Source: Clostridia bacterium
Lineage (GTDB): Bacteria > Bacillota > Clostridia > Oscillospirales > Acutalibacteraceae
DNA: 7,324 bases
Reading direction: 5' to 3'
NCBI GenBank assembly: GCA_017631705.1
Contig: JAGBSU010000128.1
Span: 1-7,324, forward strand
Part shown: in pieces, positions 1 through 5,818 of the stretch
Numbering within the stretch: the first letter of the stretch is position 1
Layout of the letters: each line of letters begins with the position of its first letter
The notes under the pieces: model-generated
What the model saw: the letters and a program-made list of their open reading frames with translations, nothing else
Databases searched by the model: none
What the model was told of the DNA's origin: nothing
Position numbers and translations under genes: made by a program

Positions 1-3000
1 CCGATTTTAGGGTGTGAGGTATATGTTGCTTCTCGCACACGGCACGACAAAGTGCACGGTGCCGATAACGAGCACCATCATCTGGTTTTATTGTGTGAAA
101 ATGAAATCGGGTATGCCAATTTGGTGCGGTTGGTTTCATCGGCATGGACCGAAGGCTTTTACGGAAAACCGCGTGTTGACACAGAATTGTTGGAGCAATA
201 TCACGAAGGTCTGATTGCTCTTTCCGCCTGCTTGGCAGGCGAAATCCCTTCGGCTTTGCGGTACGGCGATTATGAAAAGGCAAAGCGTATAGCGGTGAAG
301 TATCAGCAGTTGTTCGGAGCGGAAAACTTCTTTTTAGAAATTCAAGACCACGGTTTGGCAGAACAAACGGTAGTAAACGAGGGAATCCTTCGCCTTTCGC
401 GCGAAACGGGAACACCTCTTGTTTGTACCAACGATGCACATTACCTCACGCGGGAAGATGCTCGCATGCAAAAGGTGCTCTTATGTATTCAAACCAACAC
501 CACAGTGGACGACCCGACCGATATGGCGTTTAAAACCGATGAATTTTACATCAAATCCGAAGCGGAAATGCGTTCGTTGTTTCCGCAACTGTCGGAGGCG
601 TTTGACAATACGCAAAAAATTGCCGACCGTTGCCATGTAACATTGGAATTCGGACACACACAATTACCGTATTTTGAAGCACCAAACGGCAAGGATAGTG
701 AAACCTATTTCCGCGAGCAATGTTACGCGGGATTGTATCGCCTATACGGTGAAAATCCCGAAAAAGCGGTAATCGAGCGATTGGAATATGAAATCCAAAC
801 CATTTGTCGCATGGGATATGTTAACTACTATCTCATTGTGAATGATTTTGTACAATACGCAAAAACCCACGATATTCCGGTAGGACCGGGGCGTGGTTCG
901 GGTGCCGGAAGTCTTTGTGCCTATTGTATCGGCATTACCGGTATTGACCCTATAAAATACAATTTGTTGTTTGAGCGTTTTTTAAATCCGGAACGGGTTA
1001 GTATGCCGGATTTTGACATTGATTTTTGTAATGAAAAACGCCAACAGGTAATAGACTATGTCATTCGCAAATACGGAGAGGACCATGTGGCACAGATTGT
1101 GACCTTTGGTACGATGGCGGCACGTGCTGCTGTGCGTGATGTGGCACGTGCTTTGGGTTTGCCGTATGCGGTAGGGGATACGGTTGCCAAGCGTGTTCCG
1201 TGGGAACTGAACATGACACTTGCCAAGGCATTAGAGCAATCCCGTGAACTGAAAGAACTGTATGACACCGATGAACAAGTGCGTTCTTTGGTCAATATGG
1301 CACAAAAAGTAGAAGGGATGCCGAGGCATGCCTCTACCCATGCCGCCGGAGTGGTGATTACGGCGAAGCCGGTTTCGGAATATGTGCCGCTTTGTGTTAA
1401 CGGTGAAGCGGTTGCCACCCAATATACCATGACCACTTTGGAAGAACTGGGTTTGCTTAAAATGGACTTCTTAGGGTTGCGCAACCTTACCGTCATTGAA
1501 GAAACACAAACCATGATTCGCCGTCGGCAACCGTCGTTTTCTGTTAAAGATATTCCGCTTAACGCGCCCGAAGTATATAAAATGCTGTCGCAAGGCAATA
1601 GCGACGGTGTGTTCCAGTTTGAATCCGCCGGTATGAAGCGAGTGTTGACACAGTTAAAGCCCGATTGCTTTGAAGACTTGATTGCGGTGATTTCGCTGTT
1701 TCGTCCCGGCCCGATGGATTCTATTCCGCGGTATATTGAAAATCGCCATCATCCGGAACGTATTACCTATGCCCATCCCGCTTTACAGCCGCTGCTGCAA
1801 GTGACCTACGGATGTATCGTATATCAAGAACAGGTCATGCAAATTTTCCGTGATTTGGCAGGCTATTCCTTGGGACGGGCGGATGTGGTTCGCCGTGCGA
1901 TGTCGAAAAAGAAGCACGATGTGATGAGCAAAGAACGCGAAATCTTTATTCACGGTCTTGTAAACGAGCACGGTGAAATAGAGGTAGACGGCTGTGTGCG
2001 TCGGGGAATTTCGGCGGAAATTGCCAACGGTATTTTTGATGAAATGGCATCGTTTGCCTCGTATGCTTTTAACAAATCCCATGCTGCCGCTTATGCGATG
2101 GTGGCATACCAAACTGCGTACTTAAAAGCATATTATCCCAAAGAATACATGGCGGCATTGATGACAAGTGTTTTGGATAGCGGCAAAATCGTTGGCTATA
2201 TCGGCGAATGTGAGCGATTACGCATTCGCGTATTACCGCCCTCGGTAAACGAAAGCACCGAATCGTTTACGGTTGTAGACGACCACATACGGTTTGGATT
2301 GTCTGCTGTCAAAAATATCGGGCGTGCGTTGATTCGCGTGATGGTGAATGAACGGGAAGAAAACGGACCGTTTGTCAGTTTTTATTCGTTTTGTCAACGC
2401 GTATCGATGTATCGAGAATTCAACCGCCGTGCATTGGATAGCTTGATTCGTTGCGGTGCTTTGGATGGCTTGGGTGCCAACCGCCGTCAAATGGCGGAAG
2501 CCTCTGCCTATATTTTAGAGCAGTTGGAAAGTGCTAATCGCCGCAATCTTTCGGGGCAAATAGACTTTTTCGATAATCCCGACACGGCGGCTATAATGGA
2601 ACCGAAGTTGCCGGAGGTTTCGGAATTTCCGTATGAAGAAATATTGGCGATGGAAAAAGAAGTCGCCGGCATGTATTTAACCGGCAATCCCATGAAACCG
2701 TATGAAGCGGTACATCGCTACTATAAAGCGGTACGAATTGACCGCATTTTAGATACTTTTTCCGACCAAACCGACAGCACGGATTTTACAGACGGACAAG
2801 CCGTTACGCTGGTGGGCATGTTGGGCAATATACAACTGAAAAACACGCGTTCCAATGCACAAATGGCGTATGCCGTATTGGAAGATTTATATGGTGCTTT
2901 GGAGCTGGTGCTGTTTCCCAAGGTGTTGGAGCAATGCCGTCATGTGTTGAAATCGGGTCGGGTAGTGGTGACACATGGTCGTCTGAATGCACGCGAGGAC

Positions 3001-3342
3001 GAAGCACCGAAATTGCTTGTCAGTTCTTTGGAAGTGGCACCCACTCCCGAAAGTTTGCCGACGGAAACGCCCACAACGAAAACAGCATCGTCGGCACCGC
3101 CCGGTTTGTATATGAAAATACCATCCTTAGATTGTGAAGAGTGGCGGCATGCACAAAAACTGTTACGCGTTTTCAAAGGAGAACTGCCGGTGTATTTGCG
3201 CTTGGCCGATTCCGGAAAAATGATGCGTGTTCCCGGTGAATGGTGGGTGTCACCCGAACCGATTTTACTGCAAGAGTTGGAACGCTTTTTGGGTCGACAA
3301 AATGTGGCAATAATAGAGCCGAAAAGTTGCACAAACGGGTAA
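1..3342 (+). CDS. dnaE: DNA polymerase III subunit alpha (DnaE), 5' partial
   Basis: Replicative C-family DNA polymerase. The frame is open from base 1 and reads PILGCEVYV at once, so the gene began upstream; 1113 residues are visible. Against E. coli alpha (from memory) about 65 N-terminal residues are missing, giving a full length near 1180. Order in visible numbering: PHP domain to about 200 (LEIQDHG at 112-118, NDAHY at 144-148); palm and fingers with GPGRGSGAGS, catalytic PDFDIDF (Asp337, Asp339) and MDFLGLR (Asp489); FRPGPM; YQEQVMQ; FNKSHAAAYAM; helix-hairpin-helix near GLSAVKNIG; OB fold from VTLVGMLG; a Thr/Ser/Pro linker near 1014-1035; and a C-terminal domain. The GTG at 52 lies inside the PHP domain and is not a start. 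In Firmicutes, DnaE usually works beside PolC, extending primers; whether PolC exists here cannot be seen. Family call is very secure. Confidence 0.97.
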   Translation, partial: PILGCEVYVASRTRHDKVHGADNEHHHLVLLCENEIGYANLVRLVSSAWTEGFYGKPRVDTELLEQYHEGLIALSACLAGEIPSALRYGDYEKAKRIAVKYQQLFGAENFFLEIQDHGLAEQTVVNEGILRLSRETGTPLVCTNDAHYLTREDARMQKVLLCIQTNTTVDDPTDMAFKTDEFYIKSEAEMRSLFPQLSEAFDNTQKIADRCHVTLEFGHTQLPYFEAPNGKDSETYFREQCYAGLYRLYGENPEKAVIERLEYEIQTICRMGYVNYYLIVNDFVQYAKTHDIPVGPGRGSGAGSLCAYCIGITGIDPIKYNLLFERFLNPERVSMPDFDIDFCNEKRQQVIDYVIRKYGEDHVAQIVTFGTMAARAAVRDVARALGLPYAVGDTVAKRVPWELNMTLAKALEQSRELKELYDTDEQVRSLVNMAQKVEGMPRHASTHAAGVVITAKPVSEYVPLCVNGEAVATQYTMTTLEELGLLKMDFLGLRNLTVIEETQTMIRRRQPSFSVKDIPLNAPEVYKMLSQGNSDGVFQFESAGMKRVLTQLKPDCFEDLIAVISLFRPGPMDSIPRYIENRHHPERITYAHPALQPLLQVTYGCIVYQEQVMQIFRDLAGYSLGRADVVRRAMSKKKHDVMSKEREIFIHGLVNEHGEIEVDGCVRRGISAEIANGIFDEMASFASYAFNKSHAAAYAMVAYQTAYLKAYYPKEYMAALMTSVLDSGKIVGYIGECERLRIRVLPPSVNESTESFTVVDDHIRFGLSAVKNIGRALIRVMVNEREENGPFVSFYSFCQRVSMYREFNRRALDSLIRCGALDGLGANRRQMAEASAYILEQLESANRRNLSGQIDFFDNPDTAAIMEPKLPEVSEFPYEEILAMEKEVAGMYLTGNPMKPYEAVHRYYKAVRIDRILDTFSDQTDSTDFTDGQAVTLVGMLGNIQLKNTRSNAQMAYAVLEDLYGALELVLFPKVLEQCRHVLKSGRVVVTHGRLNAREDEAPKLLVSSLEVAPTPESLPTETPTTKTASSAPPGLYMKIPSLDCEEWRHAQKLLRVFKGELPVYLRLADSGKMMRVPGEWWVSPEPILLQELERFLGRQNVAIIEPKSCTNG

Positions 3343-3358
3343 AAAAGCGGGAAACCGC

Positions 3359-3387
3359 CTGCGATTTCGAATTTGGCTGCATATAAT
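3359..3387 (+). promoter_or_regulatory. Possible sigma-A promoter for pfkA
   Basis: A perfect TATAAT lies at 3382-3387 in the dnaE-pfkA gap. At a 17-bp spacing the -35 position is CTGCGA (3359-3364), only 3 of 6 matches to TTGACA, and the TG upstream is one base off from an extended -10. Transcription would start near 3394 and give a leader of about 30 nt containing the AGGAG (3411-3415) for pfkA. The -10 match is convincing but the -35 is weak, so co-transcription of pfkA from dnaE is also possible. Confidence 0.4.
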
Positions 3388-3423
3388 AAAAAACAGTGAC
3401 ACGAAACAAAAGGAGTTTTAGAC

Positions 3424-4392
3424 ATGGCCATTCGAAAAATTGCGATACTCACCAGCGGCGGCGACGCTCCGGGTATGAATGCGGCTGTTCGTGCCGTGGT
3501 TCGTACGGCGTTGGGTCGTGGTATTGATATATACGGTGTGTATCGTGGGTATAACGGATTAATTAACGGTGATTTACAACCGATGCATTTGCGCAGTGTA
3601 TCGGATATTATCCATCGCGGCGGTACGGTACTGTATACGGCGCGCAGTCCGGAATTTTGCACCGAAGCAGGTTTGCAAAAGGCAGTTAAGACCTGTCAGG
3701 ATGCAGGCATTGACGGATTGGTTGTCTTGGGCGGTGACGGTACGTTTCGCGGTGCTCAAGATTTATCGCGTCGTGGGATACCGTGTGTCGGTTTGCCGTG
3801 TACTATCGACAACGATATTGCCTGCTGTGAGCAAACCATCGGTTACGATACCGCACTGAACACTTGTATGGAAATGGTGGATAAACTGCGTGACACTTCG
3901 CAATCGCATGATCGTTGCAGCGTGGTGGAGGTTATGGGACGCCATTGCGGATATTTGGCACTTAATGTCGGCATTGCCGTCGGTGCTACCAGCATCTTGG
4001 TTCCGGAGGTTCCGTTTGATTTTGAACGTGATATTGTCGAACGGATGAACCAAACCGCTGCTACCGGTAAAAAGCATTTCATCATTGTTGTGGCAGAAGG
4101 TATCGGCGGTGTGACAAAACTGACAAAGCGTATTGAAGAAGAAACCGGTGTGGAATCCCGTGCGACTATTTTAGGGCATGTGCAACGCGGCGGCAATCCT
4201 ACCGTGAGTGACCGTGTGTTAGCAAGCCGTATGGGTAATTATGCGGTGGATTTGTTGTGTGACGGTAGAAGCAACCGCGTAGTTGCGATAAACAATGATT
4301 GCCTAACCGACTACGATATTGAGGAAGCCTTGCATATGAAAAAAGTGTTTGACACCGATTTATATCGTATGGCACATGAAATTTCGATTTAA
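3424..4392 (+). CDS. pfkA: ATP-dependent 6-phosphofructokinase
   Basis: Phosphorylates fructose 6-phosphate to fructose 1,6-bisphosphate, the committed step of glycolysis; a cytosolic enzyme, normally a homotetramer. The 322 residues match the short bacterial PfkA length. Visible motifs: SGGDAPGMNA (11-20), GGDGT (103-107), TIDND with catalytic Asp129, MGRHCGY (171-177), VAEG with Glu225, and SRATILGHVQRGG carrying Arg246, His252 and Arg255. Gly106 after the GGD is the ATP-type residue; pyrophosphate enzymes have Asp there. Effector-site Arg23, Arg27 and Arg156 are kept. Odd points: Cys126 sits where ATP enzymes usually have Gly, Thr189 replaces the effector-site Glu of E. coli (Glu187), and there are 11 cysteines. 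The start is ATG with AGGAG 8 nt upstream. The gene follows dnaE, as in many Firmicutes, and has no terminator of its own before the infC promoter. Confidence 0.97.
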   Translation: MAIRKIAILTSGGDAPGMNAAVRAVVRTALGRGIDIYGVYRGYNGLINGDLQPMHLRSVSDIIHRGGTVLYTARSPEFCTEAGLQKAVKTCQDAGIDGLVVLGGDGTFRGAQDLSRRGIPCVGLPCTIDNDIACCEQTIGYDTALNTCMEMVDKLRDTSQSHDRCSVVEVMGRHCGYLALNVGIAVGATSILVPEVPFDFERDIVERMNQTAATGKKHFIIVVAEGIGGVTKLTKRIEEETGVESRATILGHVQRGGNPTVSDRVLASRMGNYAVDLLCDGRSNRVVAINNDCLTDYDIEEALHMKKVFDTDLYRMAHEISI

Positions 4393-4406
4393 TTTTGAAA
4401 AAGGTA

Positions 4407-4435
4407 TTGACTTTTGTAAAAAAAGTTGATATACT
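4407..4435 (+). promoter_or_regulatory. Strong sigma-A promoter of the infC-rpmI-rplT operon
   Basis: TTGACT (4407-4412, 5 of 6) and TATACT (4430-4435, 5 of 6) are separated by exactly 17 bp, and TGA directly before the -10 makes it an extended -10 element. The spacer is A/T-rich. The -35 begins only 14 bp after the pfkA stop. Transcription should start near 4442, giving about 173 nt of leader before infC. The near-consensus match is what one expects for a ribosomal protein operon. Confidence 0.88.
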
Positions 4436-4441
4436 CTCTCG

Positions 4442-4567
4442 GTAAAACAAAGCAGAACGTTGCCCGTTCTCACCTGCGGATTCCGTTCCCGACAGGTTGA
4501 TATGTTCCTTTTTCGGAACCGAAGTGCATTGTCACGCGGGCAGTTTCTGCCCGCGTTTTTTGTTTCG
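4442..4567 (+). promoter_or_regulatory. L20-type leader RNA (attenuator) of infC operon
   Basis: Untranslated leader between the strong promoter and infC. Hairpins readable from the bases: P1, AGAACG (4454-4459) with CGTTCT (4465-4470); P2, TCACCTG (4470-4476) with CAGGTTGA (4493-4500) with one bulged T, sharing one base with P1; P3, GTTCC (4504-4508) with GGAAC (4515-4519); then the terminator. The P1 loop and its edge, TTGCCCG (4460-4466), can pair with CGGGCAG (4537-4543), the 5' arm of the terminator, which would make a competing antiterminator. In Bacillus subtilis and relatives L20 represses infC-rpmI-rplT by attenuation at such a leader (Rfam L20_leader). Assignment here rests on position and architecture; no covariance-model match was run. 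Confidence 0.75.
4534..4561 (+). terminator. Intrinsic terminator (attenuator) before infC
   Basis: CGCGGGCAG (4535-4543) pairs perfectly with CTGCCCGCG (4547-4555) around a TTT loop; A4534-T4556 can add a tenth pair. Six T residues follow (4556-4561). It lies between a strong promoter and the gene it serves, which marks it as a regulated attenuator. It is also the first terminator after pfkA. Confidence 0.93.
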
Positions 4568-4589
4568 TTGAAAAAGTTTCGTACGAAAC
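4562..4589 (+). repeat. Duplicated GTTTCGT arms with one shared partner, before infC RBS
   Basis: GTTTCGT occurs at 4562-4568 and again at 4576-4582, and both copies are complementary to ACGAAAC at 4583-4589. The second copy and its partner form a 14-bp perfect palindrome (4576-4589). Two mutually exclusive hairpins are possible: a 7-bp stem over a 14-nt loop, or a 5-bp stem with a GTAC loop. The element sits between the attenuator and the infC ribosome binding site. Function unknown; it could affect initiation or be chance. Confidence 0.5.
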
Positions 4590-4600
4590 GATAAAAAGTT

Positions 4601-4607
4601 GGAGGTG
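4601..4607 (+). promoter_or_regulatory. Ribosome binding site that fixes the infC start
   Basis: GGAGGTG is a near-perfect anti-SD match. GGAGG ends at 4605 and leaves 9 nt before the ATA at 4615, an ideal distance. It is 24 nt from the in-frame TTG at 4630, which is too far. The purine run just before that TTG (about 4624-4629) touches the codon, too close for a usual Shine-Dalgarno sequence. Confidence 0.8.
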
Positions 4608-4614
4608 TTTACTC

Positions 4615-5133
4615 ATAGCAACGAAGGAATTGCAGATTAATGAGCAAATCCGTGACGAAGAAATCCGTGTCATCGGTGAAGACGGCACACAACTTGGTGT
4701 GATGTCTGCACAAGAAGCGCAGGTGTTGGCAGATGAACGGGGTTACGATTTGGTCAAAATCGCTCCTACGGCGGTTCCGCCCGTTTGCCGTATTATGGAT
4801 TACGGTAAATATCGGTTTGAACAAGCCAAAAAGGAGAAGGAAGCACGGAAAAATCAACGGCTGGTTGAAACTAAGGAAATTCGCTTGTCACTTAACATTG
4901 ATGTGGCGGATTTTAACACCAAAGCCAAGCATGCTCTGCGCTTTTTGCAAGAGGGAAACAAGGTCAAGGTTTCCATTCGTTTTCGCGGACGTGAAATGGG
5001 TCATCCGGAAATCGGTACCGATATCATGAATCGTTTCAGCGAAGCGTGTTCCGAATTGGCGGCTATTGAAAAACCTGCGAAAATGGAAGGCCGCAACATG
5101 CTGATGTTTTTAGCACCCAAGACGACAAAATAA
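4615..5133 (+). CDS. infC: Translation initiation factor IF-3
   Basis: Binds the 30S subunit, keeps it apart from 50S, and checks the start codon and initiator tRNA. With an ATA start at 4615 the protein is 172 residues, normal for IF-3, and begins MATKELQINEQIRDEEIR. The N-terminal domain runs to about 70 and holds the signature CRIMDYGKYRFEQ (58-70); a lysine-rich linker (about 71-84) follows; the C-terminal domain starts at ETKEIR (85) and includes the basic stretch RFRGREMGHPE. No ATG or GTG fits the N-terminus. ATA is preferred over TTG at 4630 because of the GGAGGTG spacing and because the residues before the TTG fit the family. Non-AUG starts on infC are known (AUU in E. coli) and let IF-3 limit its own synthesis. 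First gene of infC-rpmI-rplT, 26 bp before rpmI. Family call certain; start codon likely. Confidence 0.95.
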   Translation: MATKELQINEQIRDEEIRVIGEDGTQLGVMSAQEAQVLADERGYDLVKIAPTAVPPVCRIMDYGKYRFEQAKKEKEARKNQRLVETKEIRLSLNIDVADFNTKAKHALRFLQEGNKVKVSIRFRGREMGHPEIGTDIMNRFSEACSELAAIEKPAKMEGRNMLMFLAPKTTK

Positions 5134-5159
5134 ACCGTAAAATCAAGGAGGATATTGTT

Positions 5160-5357
5160 ATGCCTAAACTCAAAACACACAGTGGCGCAAAGAAGCGCTT
5201 CAAGTTGACCAAAACCGGTAAGGTGTTGCGCGCACACGCTTACAAATCCCACATTCTGAACAAGAAAACCACCAAACGCAAAAGAAATCTTCGTAAGACG
5301 GCGATTGCCGATGTGACCAATGTGGCTCAGGTTAAGCGCCTGATTCCTTACAAATAA
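5160..5357 (+). CDS. rpmI: 50S ribosomal protein L35
   Basis: Small structural protein of the large subunit, 65 residues, the standard length. It has the expected opening MPKLKTHSGAKKRFKLTKTG and a lysine/arginine-rich body (KKTTKRKRNLRK near 40-51) that contacts 23S rRNA. The ATG is preceded by AAGGAGG (5145-5151) with an 8-nt spacer. It lies 26 bp after infC and 31 bp before rplT, the invariant bacterial order, so it is co-transcribed from the infC promoter and falls under the L20 leader. In E. coli, L20 instead represses at an RNA site near rpmI; I see no need for that here because the leader terminator is present. No anomalies. Confidence 0.98.
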   Translation: MPKLKTHSGAKKRFKLTKTGKVLRAHAYKSHILNKKTTKRKRNLRKTAIADVTNVAQVKRLIPYK

Positions 5358-5388
5358 TCGAAAGTTCAGAAACGGAGGATAACGAACT

Positions 5389-5745
5389 ATGGCTAGAATT
5401 AAAGGCGCAATGATGACGCGCAAAAGAAGAAAAAAAGTATTAAAATTAGCAAAAGGCTATTTTGGTGCCAAATCCAAATTATTCCGCACCGCTAAAGAAG
5501 CGGTCATGAAATCCGGTCAATATGCATATATCGGCCGTAAACAACGCAAAAGAGATTTCCGCCGTCTGTGGATTACTCGTATTTCCGCAGCCGCTAAAAT
5601 TAACGGCATGAACTATTCGACGTTCATGAACGGTTTAAAGAAAGCGAATATCGCGTTGAACCGTAAAATGTTGGCAGAACTCGCTGTGTCGGATGCCGCT
5701 GCTTTTGCGGGTCTGGCAGAAAAAGCCAAAGCTGCTCTAAAATAA
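5389..5745 (+). CDS. rplT: 50S ribosomal protein L20
   Basis: Early 23S rRNA-binding protein needed for assembly of the large subunit, and the likely repressor of its own operon through the leader at about 4442-4567. It has 118 residues, the usual length. Visible features are the basic N-terminal extension (MARIKGAMMTRKRRKK), KLAKGYFGAKSKLFRTA (19-35), and the family signature KRDFRRLWITR (54-64) followed by ISAAAKINGMNYSTFMNGL in the globular domain. GGAGG (5374-5378) lies 10 nt before the ATG. Last gene of the operon; a hairpin terminator starts 6 bp after its stop. The opening GAMMTRKRR resembles, from memory, L20 of Ruminococcaceae-type Clostridia rather than Bacillus, which supports the taxonomic guess. 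Confidence 0.98.
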   Translation: MARIKGAMMTRKRRKKVLKLAKGYFGAKSKLFRTAKEAVMKSGQYAYIGRKQRKRDFRRLWITRISAAAKINGMNYSTFMNGLKKANIALNRKMLAELAVSDAAAFAGLAEKAKAALK

Positions 5746-5750
5746 GCTGT

Positions 5751-5795
5751 AACTGCGCTCGTGGCAAATGCCAACGGGCGCAGTTCTTACTTTTT
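5751..5795 (+). terminator. Intrinsic terminator after rplT
   Basis: AACTGCGC (5751-5758) pairs with GCGCAGTT (5778-5785). Pairing continues inward through one G-T wobble and a bulged A to TGGC (5762-5765) with GCCA (5770-5773) around an AAAT loop, about 15 pairs in all. The following CTTACTTTTT is T-rich, with the T5 run at 5791-5795 displaced by five bases from the stem. It ends the infC-rpmI-rplT transcript. The displaced T run may allow some read-through into the methyltransferase gene. Confidence 0.88.
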
Positions 5796-5818
5796 GTAAA
5801 AAGCAAAGGAAGTACCGT

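Noticed and set aside
52..54. GTG as the start codon of dnaE
   Set aside because: The frame stays open to base 1 and the upstream codons encode clear PHP-domain sequence (PILGCEVYV), so the GTG is an internal valine.
1056..1598. 180-residue open frame on the - strand within dnaE
   Set aside because: It lies antisense to conserved polymerase sequence, has no ribosome binding site I can see, and its translation resembles no family.
1947..1955. DnaA-box-like TTATTCACG
   Set aside because: A single imperfect match inside the conserved dnaE coding sequence with no cluster of boxes or AT-rich unwinding region; expected by chance.
3341..3358. GCGG-GAAA-CCGC hairpin as a dnaE terminator
   Set aside because: The stem has only four pairs and no T run follows on the + strand. 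On the - strand it is followed by a T run, but no gene there would use it.
2940..3662. 240-residue open frame on the - strand spanning dnaE and pfkA
   Set aside because: It covers the ends of two certain genes and their gap, and its translation is compositionally odd. It is a shadow of codon bias on the + strand.
5768..5818. Upstream ATG at 5768 as the methyltransferase start
   Set aside because: It falls in the loop and 3' arm of the rplT terminator, lacks a Shine-Dalgarno, and adds residues unlike the family N-terminus.
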